From the NCBI GenBank assembly GCA_027625915.1, contig JANTQA010000042.1:632001-696000 (forward strand): DNA of 64,000 nt, in the 5' to 3' direction. The DNA is from Anaeramoeba flamelloides. Lineage: Eukaryota > Metamonada > Anaeramoebidae. A program made the translations under genes and the position numbers. Under the pieces are notes generated by a model. That model saw nothing but the letters and a program-made list of their open reading frames with translations. It had not been told where the DNA came from and searched no databases. Below are positions 12,944 through 25,300 of the stretch, piece by piece. Positions within the stretch are counted from its first letter, which is position 1; the number at the start of each line of letters is the position of its first letter.

Positions 12944-14866
12944 ATGAAAGTCACGCCATTACATGAATATTATCGACCATTAATTAATCAACCAGAATTA
13001 GCCGATATAAAATTCCTTGTGGGAAAAAAACAAAAAGAGGTATATGCACACAAATTAATTTGTTCTGTAGGTAGCCAAGTTTTTAAACAAATGTTTTATT
13101 CACAAATAAGGTGGTCTGAACAAACAAATTTTTCAACTAGTGAGAGTAATGATAATGATAATAATAATAGAAATAGAAATAGAAATAGAAATAGAAATAG
13201 AAATAGAAATAGGAATAGGAATATAAATAATCTTTCAAAAAACGAAAACTCAACGCTACCAAGGATTGAAATACCCGATTTAGAGTATCAAGTCTTTATA
13301 TCATTAATTGAGTTTATTTACACACGCAATGTAACTTTAACAAAGCCAATTGTCTGGGATCTTTTCAGAGCAGCGGACAAATTCAATTTACCTGAACTGC
13401 AAAGGCTTTGTATTGAATTTGTTTTAAATACGCTGACTGTGGAGGATTGTTTAACGACATTTGAAAAGTGTCGCTTGTTGTTAATTTCGACATATAGTCT
13501 TCCTTGTTCTCAAAACACTTTAAATAGCAATGAAAAAGACGACTACGAAAACAACCACAACATGAACAACATGAACAACATGAACAACATGACAAACATG
13601 AACAACATGAACAACAACAATAAACATAAGTGCTGTTTAAATCCACGTTTTTGTGGATGTGTTTGCTGTAGATCTGATTTGATCAAAAAAATATATAAAT
13701 TTATCGAAACCCATTCAAACGAAATTTTTTCACTTGGAAATTGCTTGAATGACTTAGACTCTAACACATGCCATTTATTGTTAAATGCAAAAAGGTATGT
13801 GTGCTCGGAAATTAACGTGTTTAGAAGAGTTCTTGAAAGAGGAGAAAATTTATGCCAATCGAGAAACTTGAAATGTTCATCTGAAAATCTAAAAACAGTT
13901 ATTGGTGATTTGCTCGAGTCTGTTGAGGTTGATCGTATAACTTCAATTCATTTACAAGAAATATGGGAGAAGAAAATTTTTGAAATTCCAAAATTGTTTC
14001 CGTTGTTATTAAAGCAAGCCAAAAATTTTTATAGATTAAAAACCCGGACCACGTCAACATCTACTTCGATGAATACGACATCAACCACCACGACATCAGC
14101 CATGGCCATGATGTCCACAACCACAACAAAATTTTCAAATTATCAAGCAAACCTTCGCACAATGGGCACGAAAACAAATAAATCGATTGAGGATTTACAA
14201 ATATTATTATTATGTGCCGACTATGAAAATTCTTGGAGGGGCGATGTCAACAAATCAATAAGGGAATGTGGCATTTTGCATATTGACTTAATCAAGGCCC
14301 ATAAAATTGCACCAACCTTCGAGGCAGTTAAAAATTATGATGTGATTGTAGTTTACTCTTGGGCTAAATTTAGTTCACAGCATAGAGTTGGCGATATACT
14401 TGCAAAATTCGTCGAAGACGGTGGCGGCTTGGTCATGTCGACTTATTATACGCTTGTGGAGGACAACGAGGCAAAATTACAAGGCAGAATAATAGATGAC
14501 GGGTTTTTACCTATATTGGCAAGCACCGAAATTCGAAACAAAAGAGCCAAATTAGGCCAAGTGTTGATTCCTGACCATCCAATTATGATGGGTGTTAATG
14601 CCTTTGACGGTGGCGATAAGTCACTAAGAATTTCAACTCGGGAGGTTGAAAACGGAGGAGCTATCATTTCAAAATGGTCAGATGGAAATATTTTGGCATC
14701 TGCTAAACAGCGCGATAGCAATTGTGGCACAGTTGTAGTTTTAAATTTTTGTTTTGTTTCAGATAATGTTTATTCAGATGGGGACTTTTGGAACCCAAAT
14801 ACAGACGGCGCAAAATTACTTGGTAATTCCATCAAATTTGCTGCTTCTCAAAATTCTATTCGTTGA
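12944..14866 (+). CDS. BTB/BACK protein with C-terminal GATase1-like domain
   Basis: This is a 640-aa single-exon protein. The BTB/POZ domain spans about 8-165 (LADIKFLVG, VYAHKLICSVGSQVFKQMF, LIEFIYT). It is interrupted at about 66-103 by an Asn/Arg dipeptide tract from an AATAGA repeat. A BACK-like helical region follows (165-365), split by a Met-Asn-Asn repeat and a Cys-rich stretch (230-242). After a Thr/Ser linker, residues 415-635 form an alternating beta-alpha unit (LQILLLCADYENSW, YDVIVVYSWAKF, FVEDGGGLVMSTYY, GTVVVLNFCFVS) typical of class I glutamine-amidotransferase/ThuA-like folds. I see no clear Cys-His-Glu triad, so it may be a non-catalytic binding fold. BTB proteins usually dimerise and often recruit Cullin-3. 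The start is the first ATG; seven open codons upstream begin with TTG. Stop is TGA. Confidence 0.85.
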   Translation: MKVTPLHEYYRPLINQPELADIKFLVGKKQKEVYAHKLICSVGSQVFKQMFYSQIRWSEQTNFSTSESNDNDNNNRNRNRNRNRNRNRNRNRNINNLSKNENSTLPRIEIPDLEYQVFISLIEFIYTRNVTLTKPIVWDLFRAADKFNLPELQRLCIEFVLNTLTVEDCLTTFEKCRLLLISTYSLPCSQNTLNSNEKDDYENNHNMNNMNNMNNMTNMNNMNNNNKHKCCLNPRFCGCVCCRSDLIKKIYKFIETHSNEIFSLGNCLNDLDSNTCHLLLNAKRYVCSEINVFRRVLERGENLCQSRNLKCSSENLKTVIGDLLESVEVDRITSIHLQEIWEKKIFEIPKLFPLLLKQAKNFYRLKTRTTSTSTSMNTTSTTTTSAMAMMSTTTTKFSNYQANLRTMGTKTNKSIEDLQILLLCADYENSWRGDVNKSIRECGILHIDLIKAHKIAPTFEAVKNYDVIVVYSWAKFSSQHRVGDILAKFVEDGGGLVMSTYYTLVEDNEAKLQGRIIDDGFLPILASTEIRNKRAKLGQVLIPDHPIMMGVNAFDGGDKSLRISTREVENGGAIISKWSDGNILASAKQRDSNCGTVVVLNFCFVSDNVYSDGDFWNPNTDGAKLLGNSIKFAASQNSIR

Positions 14867-17070
14867 TTCAATTTATTATAGCCATCAAATCTTTTATAAT
14901 ATCAGATCATACCATGACCTATCATATAACACGGCATAGTTTAGAATGGTGTAGTATAACATATTATATTACATTTATTATCAATTATAAAAAATAATTT
15001 TAATAATCTCATATTATATTAAGGTTTTTTATTTTGAACAAAACCCTCTGTTATTAATGTAAAATTAAATTATATTATATTAAAAAATATATATCGAATA
15101 TTTGCTATACACCATTAAATTATCACAATAAGTATAAATATTAAAAATCGACTTTTAACTTTTTGAATTATTAATTCAAATTTAATATTTAAATTTGAGA
15201 ATTATCTTTCTTTCTTCTGGTTGTTTTTTTAATATTTATCAATCAACGTAAAAGTAAAATTTTTTATAGCAGGAAAAAAAAATTATTATTATTATTATTT
15301 TTTCTAATCCATGTATCAAGTGAATTCTTAAATATTCCTATATATCAATGTGATTTGCACCTCGTTGTTAATAAATTAAAGGGAATACATTTATTTTTCT
15401 TTTAATTTTAATTAAAAATTGAAATTAAATAAATATATGTATTGAATATTACAATAAAATCTATCATATTACTGAATTGTTTTAATATTTTTAATTGCAA
15501 TCAACCCAAATATTTTTTTTTCAAAAGTTATTTTTTCTTCAAGAGAAATAGAGATTTTCTTCGTATTTATGATAAGTTATTACTTTTAGAAAATTTAATT
15601 TGTTATTTGTCATTAATTTTTTTTTTATATTAGTTAGGGATATTTGAGGAAGATAAATTAAAAAAAAAACAATTAGATTTTGAAATTTTTCTTTTTTAAT
15701 TATTTAAAACATTTGAATTTTTTTTCTTACTTACAAGGAATATTAAATCTTATTTATTGATTGTCTTAAAATTAATTTAATGAGTATTTATTTTCACAAA
15801 AATTCAATTAGAGGTTCAGTTTCTTACATCAACATTATATAAACATTAAATGTTGTCCTTGATATTAATAAATTTATATAATTTCTTTCAGTTAAAGGTG
15901 CCAAACTATTTTTTTCAAATATAATTTTTACTTTATAATTAACGGTTCAAGAACAAATAAAAAATAAGTAGAATAATATTCATCAAAGAATATTTTGATA
16001 TCTTTATTAAACAAAATAAATAAATCAACATAAATTCCTTTTCAGTCAATGGGGCACATATTTGTTGAAGAAATAGAACAAACCCTATGAGTCTAATTCT
16101 TTAACCTTCTTAAACTACTATTTCAATTTTTAGATCAAAAAATTTTTTTCTCATTTTGTAAATTGTTTTTTTGGAGTATTTTACTTTTTTTTGCTTTTTT
16201 TTTCCTTCTTTTCTTTTTTTTTTTAAAAACTAAATTTGAAAATAAAAAATGTTTGAAACTCCAAATTAACATTAAGAAAATTGAGTTTTTATGTGTTCTT
16301 TTAAAATTCATAGATTTACAAATAAAAAATCTTATTTTCAACAATTTTAATTTCCAAAAGAAATTGAAAATTTTGCAGGAGACCTTCTAATGATAGGAGT
16401 CCAAAAAATTTTTTAACAATTTTTTTTTTTTTTTGGAAATTGAAGGTTTGATCAGGTTTTTCTAATATGATTATCAACTCTAATATGAAGTTTATTATTT
16501 CTTGTATTTCTAAACAATCTAAGTTTGTTTATTCTTAAAAATAAAATGACATTTTCATTTTTGGCTGGATTACTTTGAGTGAAATGGATTTTACTTTTTC
16601 AATTCCAACCCACCAAAAAAGATGAAAAATTCTAAAATATATTTCACAAAAATCAAATTTGATAATTTATATATTTTAACTTTTTTATTTCTATTAAAAT
16701 ATTTTTTTATCTTTGTTTAATTTTTGGCTTTTTAAATACAAATTTGGAAAGATTCAAGATATAAAAAAGTAATATTTTTTCTCATCCCAGGGGCCCCCTC
16801 TGAAGATCCTACTAGAACAAATTACTATTTGTATTTACTCATAGGCAAAAATGTTGACAGATTTTCCATATTCCAATTCAATTATTTTCCCTATTTTTAA
16901 GATTTTAAATTCTCTAAATTTAAATATACCAACCTACAGAAACAAAAAAGAAGAAAAAAAGAAACAGAATACATTAATTACAAACTATTTCTTTGAGAAC
17001 TCTTTTTGTAAAAAAAAATAGGAATAGAAAAATGAAACTTTATCCCTTTTATTAATCTAAAAATATATTA

Positions 17071-17549
17071 CTGTGGTCAAAATAAAGTGTGCAAAATAAT
17101 TTAATTTGTTTTTCAAATTATTAAGCGTGTTTTTTTGTTATAGAAAGCTTATACATCAACCAATCGAAGAAATTGATAATAAACCCTATATAAATAAGGT
17201 ATTGGTTTCTTGAAGTTCTATTATTTAAAAATAAATTCTAAAAATGAAGGATCAAAGTGTGAAATTTATCTTAAAAAATAGAGTTAAATTTTTCATAAAA
17301 TTTTTATCATCAAAAAAATCAAAAAATTTCAAAACAATTGTGAATATTATGGAAAATTTTCAACTATTTGCATGAATAATTTAAATTTTACTGAAAATAT
17401 CCAGACCTTTACTTTCAAAATTGATTTGAACTTTGGTATACTATTTGGTTGTAGATTGGATGTTGTCTTGTTACAAGAAGAAAAAAAAGTACGGACAATA
17501 TTTTGAAACACGGATTATCGTCTTTGTGTACACTTTATTTTGATCACAG
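17071..17549. mobile_element. Tc1/mariner-type MITE, TA target duplication
   Basis: Terminal inverted repeats of about 25 bp (CTGTGGTCAAAATAAAGTGT at the left, its near-complement at 17525-17549) are flanked by TA at 17069-17070 and 17550-17551. The TGGTCAAAA...GTG ends are typical of Tc1/mariner elements. The 479-bp body has no transposase frame, so this is non-autonomous. Confidence 0.75.
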
Positions 17550-18225
17550 TAATAAAAAAGAAAGTTTTTGTAAATGATTAGAATAAAATAAGCTAATGAT
17601 AAGAATAAAATAAAAACAAAATCATGCAATTTATGTAAAAAATATCTAAACTAGAAATCATTGAAGATAATGATCATTTTTTATCAGACTACCCATTCCA
17701 TTAAGAAAATAACAAACAATTTGGATTAAAAAACTTAATCCAAATTAACAAAAACAATAAGAATAATATATTTGATATTATTCGTAATAAAGACTCATTA
17801 TTTATCTTATCATTGGTTAATGATAAAGAAAATTATGATTCATTATTAAAATTTCTAAAACAAAAATTTAGAAATTAGTGAAGTGCCGTCAAGTGCCTAG
17901 CTTTTCCAAAATTCAAATGAATAGAGAAAAATCAAAGATTTTACTCAATTCGTTTAAATTAAAAAAAACCTAACAGCAAACCTAAGGAAACTAGTTTCCT
18001 CCCTTCAAAATAAAAAATAATATAAAAAAAAAAAGAAAGTTTTTGTTTTATATATAAACTGTCTTCTTTGAAAAGATCAAGAATTCTTAATTTGACACTT
18101 CTTGAAATTTTGTAATTTGGTCAATTGTTACTTGAAAGAAGTTTAATTAATATCTAATTTTATTTTTCATACGAATTTGATAATTGAAAAAATTTGCATT
18201 TTTTTTTTAAAACCCTATTAATTAC

Positions 18226-18233
18226 TGACGTCA
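18226..18233. promoter_or_regulatory. perfect CRE palindrome TGACGTCA
   Basis: This is the consensus ATF/CREB-type bZIP site, 168 bp upstream of the ATG of a bZIP gene. Four G/C bases in such an AT-rich region make a chance match unlikely. Autoregulation is an inference. Confidence 0.5.
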
Positions 18234-18401
18234 TATCGTTTTTCTTTTTAAAACAAATTTGATTCAACAACAAATAACCAACAATTAACGAAGGCAAAGA
18301 ACTGAACACTTGCTTTCTGTTTTTAAAAGTTTGTTTTAGTTTTTTTTTTATTTTTTAAAACTTTTTCCCAAAAATATTATTTACTACAGTTAACAGACTA
18401 G

Positions 18402-19878
18402 ATGAACAAACAAATGTACAACAATGGATCTTTTAATTACACAAGTCCACTTTTTCCATTAGAGGATTTACAAATACTAAATACAATAGAAAAGAACAAA
18501 TCAAAGGAACAATTCTGCGAAAATGATTTTCTTTTGGATGATCTTTCCACAAATAATCTCAATTCTGCTTACCTTAAGAATTTAAGATTTGATCTAGATC
18601 ACAAACAAGATCAAGGAAAATACAAAGAAAAATACAAGCAAAAATATAAAGAAAAAAGAAAAAGAAGAAGAAAAAGAAGAAGAAAAAGAAGAAGAAAAAG
18701 AAGAAGAAAAAGAAGAAGAAAAAAAAAAAAGAAGAAGAAGAAAAAAAAGAAGAAGAAGAAAAAAAGAAGAAGAAGAAAAAAAAGAAGAAGAAGAAAAAAA
18801 AGAAGAAGAAGAAAAAAAAGAAGAAGAAGAAAAAAAAGAAGAAGAAGAAAAAAAAGAAGAAGAAGAAAAAAAAGAAGAAGATAAAGTAATTGAATTCTTT
18901 GAGGATAATATTCCTTTCACTTATATTACGCTTCTAACAAAAGAAGAGCAAATTGAAAACAATGAGAATAACAAGAACAAAAAAGTCCATAGTCCAAGAA
19001 AACGAAGATATGTGGTGAAGAAGAAAAAGAAAAAAACTCGCAATAGTAAAAAGAAAAAACTAGTTCAACAAAAGCCCAAAAGACAAAAACTTAATCCAAT
19101 TGAAAAAAAAAGAAGAATCTTGTTACGTAATAGAATCCAAGCCAAAGAAAGCCGTGAAAGAAAAAAAAACTATGTTACCCAATTAGAGCTCAGTACCAAA
19201 CAATTAAAAGACAACAACCAAGAATTAAGTAACAAAGTTCGAGTACTTCGTAATTCAAATCAGAATTTAAAAAATGATTTTCGCAAATTAAAAAGATTAC
19301 TCAACCATAGTTTAAAAATCCAGAACCTTGATCAAGTATTGAAAGATGACGAAAAATTTGAAAAAATGGAAAAAAAAATTCTTGCATCAAGACGATCACC
19401 AAAAACAAAAATACAGACAACCACTTATACCATTGAACACTTTATTGAAGATTCACCAGAGTGTTCATTTAAACTCGACTGTGATCCAAGTGGTGATGGT
19501 GATAATGACGATGATGATGACGACCAAGAAGAAGAATCCGGTTACATTGAATATATCAAAGGACCAGGAAGAGGAGATAAACAAGATATGAACTTTATAT
19601 TTATTCGAAAAGTAATAAATGAGTTAACACAGAGAAACTTTTACTTAAATTGGAACCAAAATGGCCAAGAACAAAAAAGTATTCAAATTATTGGATTACT
19701 ATTTCACAGAATACAATTCAATAGCAAAAATGCAATTATCGAATTTCTATTGTATAACTCCATTATAAAATCAATGATTCAAACCATTTGTCTAATTTTA
19801 TATTTAGAATTTAGCTTATTTACGATTTTTTCTTTTAATTCCAGGTTAAATTTCTTTTTTTTAAACTCAAATATTTGA
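18402..19878 (+). CDS. bZIP transcription factor (frame break in purine tract)
   Basis: The N-terminal part starts at the ATG 18402 and reads about 80 ordinary residues. It then enters a purine-only tract (about 18655-18880) and stops at 18882 if read straight. The frame one base on is open through the whole tract, where it codes Glu-rich KEEE/EEEEKK repeats. It continues through a basic domain with the bZIP signature NRIQAKESRERKK (about 19129-19170) and a leucine-zipper-like heptad region, then a short Asp/Glu tract (about 19492-19540), to TGA at 19878. One base too many in the A-run near 18650 would explain the break; an indel in the assembly is likelier than biology. A further exon is possible after an acceptor at 20011-20012 (open to 20096). 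One in-phase donor is the GTAATA at 19612. The C-terminal structure is therefore uncertain. Role: DNA-binding dimeric transcription factor. Confidence 0.82.
18655..18880 (+). repeat. purine-only (GAA/AAA) tract inside bZIP gene
   Basis: About 225 bp contain only A and G. The first part repeats a 12-bp unit and the rest an 18-bp unit. Such mirror-symmetric polypurine DNA can form triplexes and is prone to slippage in replication and sequencing. Confidence 0.9.
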
Positions 19879-20096
19879 TACAATAATTCAAATTCTAAAA
19901 TTGATGTTTATTATATGAAATAAATTCATTGAAAAGATATTATTATTGGCAATGAATTAAAAATCACTTTTAAGTTTTCTTTTTTCTTTCTTTACTTTTT
20001 TTTTTTTTTTAGATAAGAGTAATGGTAGTATCAAGAGCACTGGAACAAATACTACCATCACATAAGAAGACTGGGAAACAACCAAAACCTAAATAA

Positions 20097-22322
20097 AATT
20101 TGATTTTTAAATAATAATCCGATTTCAATTATAAATCGTTAAACATTTTAGGTCTATATTATTAGCAGATAACGAATTATTGGATTCATCTAATTGTAAC
20201 TTCCATTTCTGTTAACAATGACAAAAGAAAGGCGGATATGTATAAATCAATATCAGATTGGAATCTAGTACATATTTATAAATTTTTTGATAAAAAATAT
20301 TTGTCTTTTTGAATTTTTTGTTTTATATATTTTAATTTTGGATTGTGTTTTTAAAATTATTGAGAATAATGTGAAATTTAAAAATAATTCCCCTTTTATA
20401 AGATTTAGATTAATAAAAAACATGATATCAAATCAATTTTTTTTTTAATTATTTAAAAATTTATTTAATTATCAAAAAAATAAAAAAAAAATGAAGTTTA
20501 AAGTTCAACAACTCTTTCTGAAATAAAAAAAGTATATATTATTAAATTTCAAATTTGATAAAAATTCTTAATTGGTTCAATTGAATTTTTTCCAATTTTT
20601 GAAGAGTTTTTATAGCTTATTATCATTAATATGGAAGATTTTAAAAGTTTTTAATGATTTTGTGAGGAAAAATAAAAAAGAATATTTTTGGATTGGTAGT
20701 ATTTTATTACTTTAATTTTCAAAAATTCAAAATTTTAAAATATCAATAATACTAACTACCTTTAATATTTTTTCTTCAAAACCCATTTTAATGACCAAAG
20801 TTTACGTGTCGATCCCCCCATCACCAAAAAAAGTGACAAAAGTATAATTGCTCTCTTAATTATTTTTTTATTCAAAATCGGTCCAAAATTCACTAAAATA
20901 TCATACAAACTACCAACTAAACTATCTCTAACCAATCCTAATTTACTCTAACCCACTCTAAATTATCGTAAACTTCCTGGAAAGGGGGTTATACATACCC
21001 ACAACCAATATATTTCTATAGAATTGACTATTGTCAAAAAGTTGAGAATTTTACTAAATTTGAAAATTATTAATCCTTCCTTAAAAAACGACTTAGATAA
21101 TAAAAAATGATTAATCAACTTTTCTTTCAATTACTAACCCTAAATTTCCAACTTTAATGACAATAATATAGCACATGCACTGATGAATAATCTTGTCTCA
21201 CAATATTTGTTTCGGAATAATTGATCAAGTAGAGAATAGTTTGACAAAAAATTATCAAAAAAAAATATATATATCATTATTAATCATGATTTTTTTTTTA
21301 TTTTTGTCTCAATATTTACCTAAATTGATTTTACTTTGAGATATTCGATTGGTTTGTAAAAAATATTAAAATTGATATGTAATTGTTTTTTCAATTTTAA
21401 AACAAAACAGAAAAAATTGGTAAATAAAGGCAAAATTTAACTGTTCAAAATTTAGATGATACTATTATTATAAAAAGATTGAACCACTCCAAAGAATCAG
21501 AAAACGCAAAAAGAAAGGTTTTTAAGTGTACCTTTCATTATTAAATTGCTTAAATATATATTTTTAACAAAAAGGACTTTTTTGTAACCCAACCAAATAA
21601 ATTGCCTATATTGTGAAAACTAAAAATTGAGTTTTTTTCTTAACTAATCTCACTGACAAAACTTTTATTAGAGACTTCAAAATAACACAATGTTGCTTTC
21701 ATCCTTAAAAATTTACATAATAGAGTTTTGAAACATTGTTTTTGACAATAAGAAAGAACATTGGATAAAAATTTCGCTCTTTTAGACACTTAAAGTTTTT
21801 ATTTCCTGATACATAAAGTTCCACTTTTAGAACATTTACTTTGAACAAAATTTAAGGCACAATCAAAATCTCAAATTAAGACAAAATTCAAATTCTAGTA
21901 ATATAATTTGTTAAAAAAAACAATTCCAAAAAATGTGCTTTAATTTGAGATTTTTTTGTATCTTAAATTTTGCTAAAAGTATGTTACTTAAACGGGAACT
22001 AACTGTTTATAATCACAAATTTTCTATCAAAAGTTTACTGTATATTCATAGAAACAATCCAAGAAGCCAAAACCCATTAAGAAATGATATAATTCACAAA
22101 CTCATCAAGCTACCTTATTTGAATTTCTGAGATAAATTATAAATTGTTTTTCATTGAATTTAAAAGCTTAAGATATAAAAAAGTTTTTTCTGTTTTTATT
22201 TCAAGCACTCAAAATAAATTCACTTTATTTGTACTCTTCAAATCAAAACTTTTTTGGAACAAAATTAGATCTGAAACATTTTTTTAATATAATTACTTTG
22301 AATAACGTAATTTGTGTTTAAT
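20097..22322. other. intergenic, AT-rich, one decayed MITE
   Basis: No gene was supported. It contains an old copy of the palindromic TA-flanked MITE family (21811-22005). A short frame over 21933-22130 is the right arm of that MITE plus flanking sequence. Confidence 0.5.
21811..22005. mobile_element. decayed copy of the CAGTCAGTTTC palindromic MITE
   Basis: The recognisable core AAATTTAAGGCACAA...TCTCAAATTAAG and its complement right arm are present. The outer arms are mutated well beyond the copies at 38-45 kb, so this is probably the oldest insertion in the window. Confidence 0.6.
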
Positions 22323-25300
22323 ATGGAAAAAAAGATTCGCTCTCATTTTGGAAAAAGAACAAAAGGTGTTCACAGAAGGAGATACAAAAAAAAACAACCA
22401 AAGGTGAACGAAACTGTAAAAAATGTCTTATTTCTGAAAGGAAGGAAAACCAGCGAGAATATTCGGGATTTATTAACTGATCTCTATTTGATTACAAAAC
22501 CAAACGCACACAAATTAACAAGAAAAAACGATATTGTTCCCTTTGACGATGAGACTTCACTCGAATTTTTATGTAACAAAAATGACTGTGGTTTGTTTGT
22601 TTTAGGATCACATACAAAAAAAAGACCACATAATTTGGTAGTTGGTAGAGTCTATGACAACCATTTATATGACATGGTTGAATTTGGTGTGGAAAGTCTA
22701 AAAACAATTCACCAAATTAAGGTAATTCCTCACATTCTCTTTTTTTCTTTGTTTTTCTTTTTTATTTGGATTAGTTTCCTTTTCTTCGAAATTTTAAAAA
22801 AAAAATAATTTTATTTTGATTACGAATACCAAAAATTATCTTTTTTCTTTCTTTTTTTTTTTTTTTGAATTTAAACTTTACAATAAAAGGGGGAAACGTG
22901 TGTTGATGGTACAAAAACCACTATTAGTTTTTAATGGTGACGGTTTCCAATTTGACGAAGAATATAAAATGATAAAGAATTTATTTATCGATCTTTTTAA
23001 AGGCGTAGTCGTCCAATCAATTCTTTTAACTAGTTTACAAAAAGTTATTTCATTTACAATCTACAATGATCAAATATTTGTAAGAACATACAAAACCCAA
23101 TTGTCAAAATCAAGTGGAAAGGTAAAACATTTCCTTTATCTTTTTCTTTTTATTTTCTTTTTATTTTTCCATCTCTTCCAATTTTGTTAACATACCTACA
23201 TCCCCAATGAATAAAATTTAAACCTTAGGGTACTATTTAAATTTAAAATCATAATCTGAAACTAATTATCATTTCAAATTAAATGAAATGTTTCGATCTC
23301 GCTTCGTTAAAAACAAGATGTAAATATATCATTTTATCAAAGTTTTTCTAAAAAAATTTTAAAAGAAACAATAAACGAAACTCAATTGATCAGATTTTTA
23401 TGTGCTTATTTAAAAACACTTTTTGATCACACTTTTGTAAAACTACCTTATAAATTTTAGTTAAAAGTTTTAACAGACAATCCAAATACTTTTTATTTTT
23501 TTTCATAAATCTTTTGATCAATGGTTTTTCAGACAATTACCTTTTAGAAATTAGGTTACGATTCGAAAAAGTTTGAAAAAAAATGGATTTGATTTCTGAA
23601 AACTTTAATCGTTTTTGTTTTTATAAACAGCTACATTCTTATTCAAATAATAAACAACTTTCACAATTTTATTTAAACTTGTAAAGTAGTTCATACAGAA
23701 TAAAATATAGAGAGATTTTTTCTTCAAGGGAGAGTTTGTTTGTAGGTTTACAATGCCTGAAATTTGAAAAAAGATTATCTTGTGTCGGGTGTGGCCACTT
23801 GTTAATTGTTTTCTTATCTAATCGATCTTGAGCTTGGTATGGATTTTAGTAGTGGTTTAAAATGACAATTTATTTGTTTTGTTTCCAAAATATTACCGGA
23901 AGAATGTAAGATTAATAAATTAAAAGGTTTTTAAGAATAGATTTAGATTTTTGGTTGTTGATTGAAATTTTTAATTACATTAGGTTTTATTTGGAGCTTT
24001 TAAAAAAATTTTTTTTTTCATTTAGTTAATTAACTAAAAAGTAAATCAAAATTTTCAATCAACAACCGACAAACCACATTTTTTTATAACTTAAGTTGCA
24101 GCCAATGAATCTTATACTCTTCATTTCAGATTTCGGAAAAAAAAAAAAATAAAGAGTCAATAATTGTCATTTTGAACCCCTATTGAAAATCCATACAAAG
24201 TATAAGATTGATCAGATAAGAACCAAATTAACAAGTGGCCACACCCAACACAAGATAATCTTTTTTCAAATTTCAGGGATTTTAAACCTCAATATGAGGG
24301 AAATTTGATCAAATAAAAACAAATCGTTGGGAATTTTTTTTAGAAGGTAGAAATTTGTAGATTCTTCATATTTGTAGACCATAATAATTTTTTTTTTTAC
24401 AATCAGCTCCAAAAAGATAAATTTTGTTTGATTGAAGCTGGGTGCTTCATTTATTATAACTTATTTTTAATCCTGATCTAAAATGAATGATATTTGGAAA
24501 ACAAATGTATATTTTATTTTTAATTTTCCCTCAATTCCCCAAAAAAAAAAAAGGACTTGGTAGAAACTGAATCTAGAACCGTGTTCAATAAGCCAAACCA
24601 CTTCAGCGAAAAAATCTACAAATGTACAAAGAAATTAGCCAAAGAAAAATTGCTAAACGTTTTTAAATTTTACTTTTTTAATGTAATTTTTTCAATTTTA
24701 AAGTTCTTAAAGATTTTTTTTTACTTTGAAGAAACTACTCATCTCAAAAAAAAAATCTCATAGTTAATGAAAAAATATATAAAATGGACATTGTGTCGCC
24801 TCTCGAAATTGAAAAAACAAAGTGAAAATATGATTTACCAAAATACCAATCCTGTTTAAAATATTGTTTTCGTAATAAAGACTTGTTTTTAAAAGTTTTA
24901 TCCATTTTTCTCATTTTTTAAAAGTTCAAAATTTCAATATATTTCGAAATTATTTCAAAAAAACATTTTCTTTAAAGGAGAAAGAAATCTTACTATTAAT
25001 TATAGAGCAAGTGGGCAGAATTATACTTTTAAAAAATAAAAACATCAAGTTTTAAAATGACAAAGTATAAAAAAATACTTAATTTCAAAAAAAATAAAAT
25101 AATTATTTTAAACTTGAAAAAATTTTAATTACTTTCTTCAACACAAATTTTGAATCAATTTTTTCATTTTGTTTAACAAAGAAATATTTTAACAAACAAC
25201 AAAATCATTAAATTAAAAATGTCAACAAAACACTTTTTTTAAAATCTTTAAAATTTTTAAAAAAAAAACAAAAGAAAAACGTTTTAATTTGGTTATTTTA

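Larger units (their letters stand above)
14867..18401. other. intergenic, AT-rich, containing one MITE
   Basis: Mostly simple AT-rich DNA. It holds the TA-flanked MITE at 17071-17549 and the CRE palindrome at 18226-18233. A short GC palindrome, AGGGGCCCCCT, stands out at about 16789-16799. No coding region was supported. Confidence 0.5.

Noticed and set aside
13383-13767. Cys/Ser- and Leu/Phe/Met-rich frames on the minus strand
   Set aside because: They are antisense shadows of the Asn-rich tracts of the BTB gene.
16789-16799. AGGGGCCCCCT palindrome
   Set aside because: It stands out in composition but is isolated, with no associated structure or gene.
18594-18920. Ser/Phe-rich frame on the minus strand
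   Set aside because: It is the complement of the purine tract in the bZIP gene.
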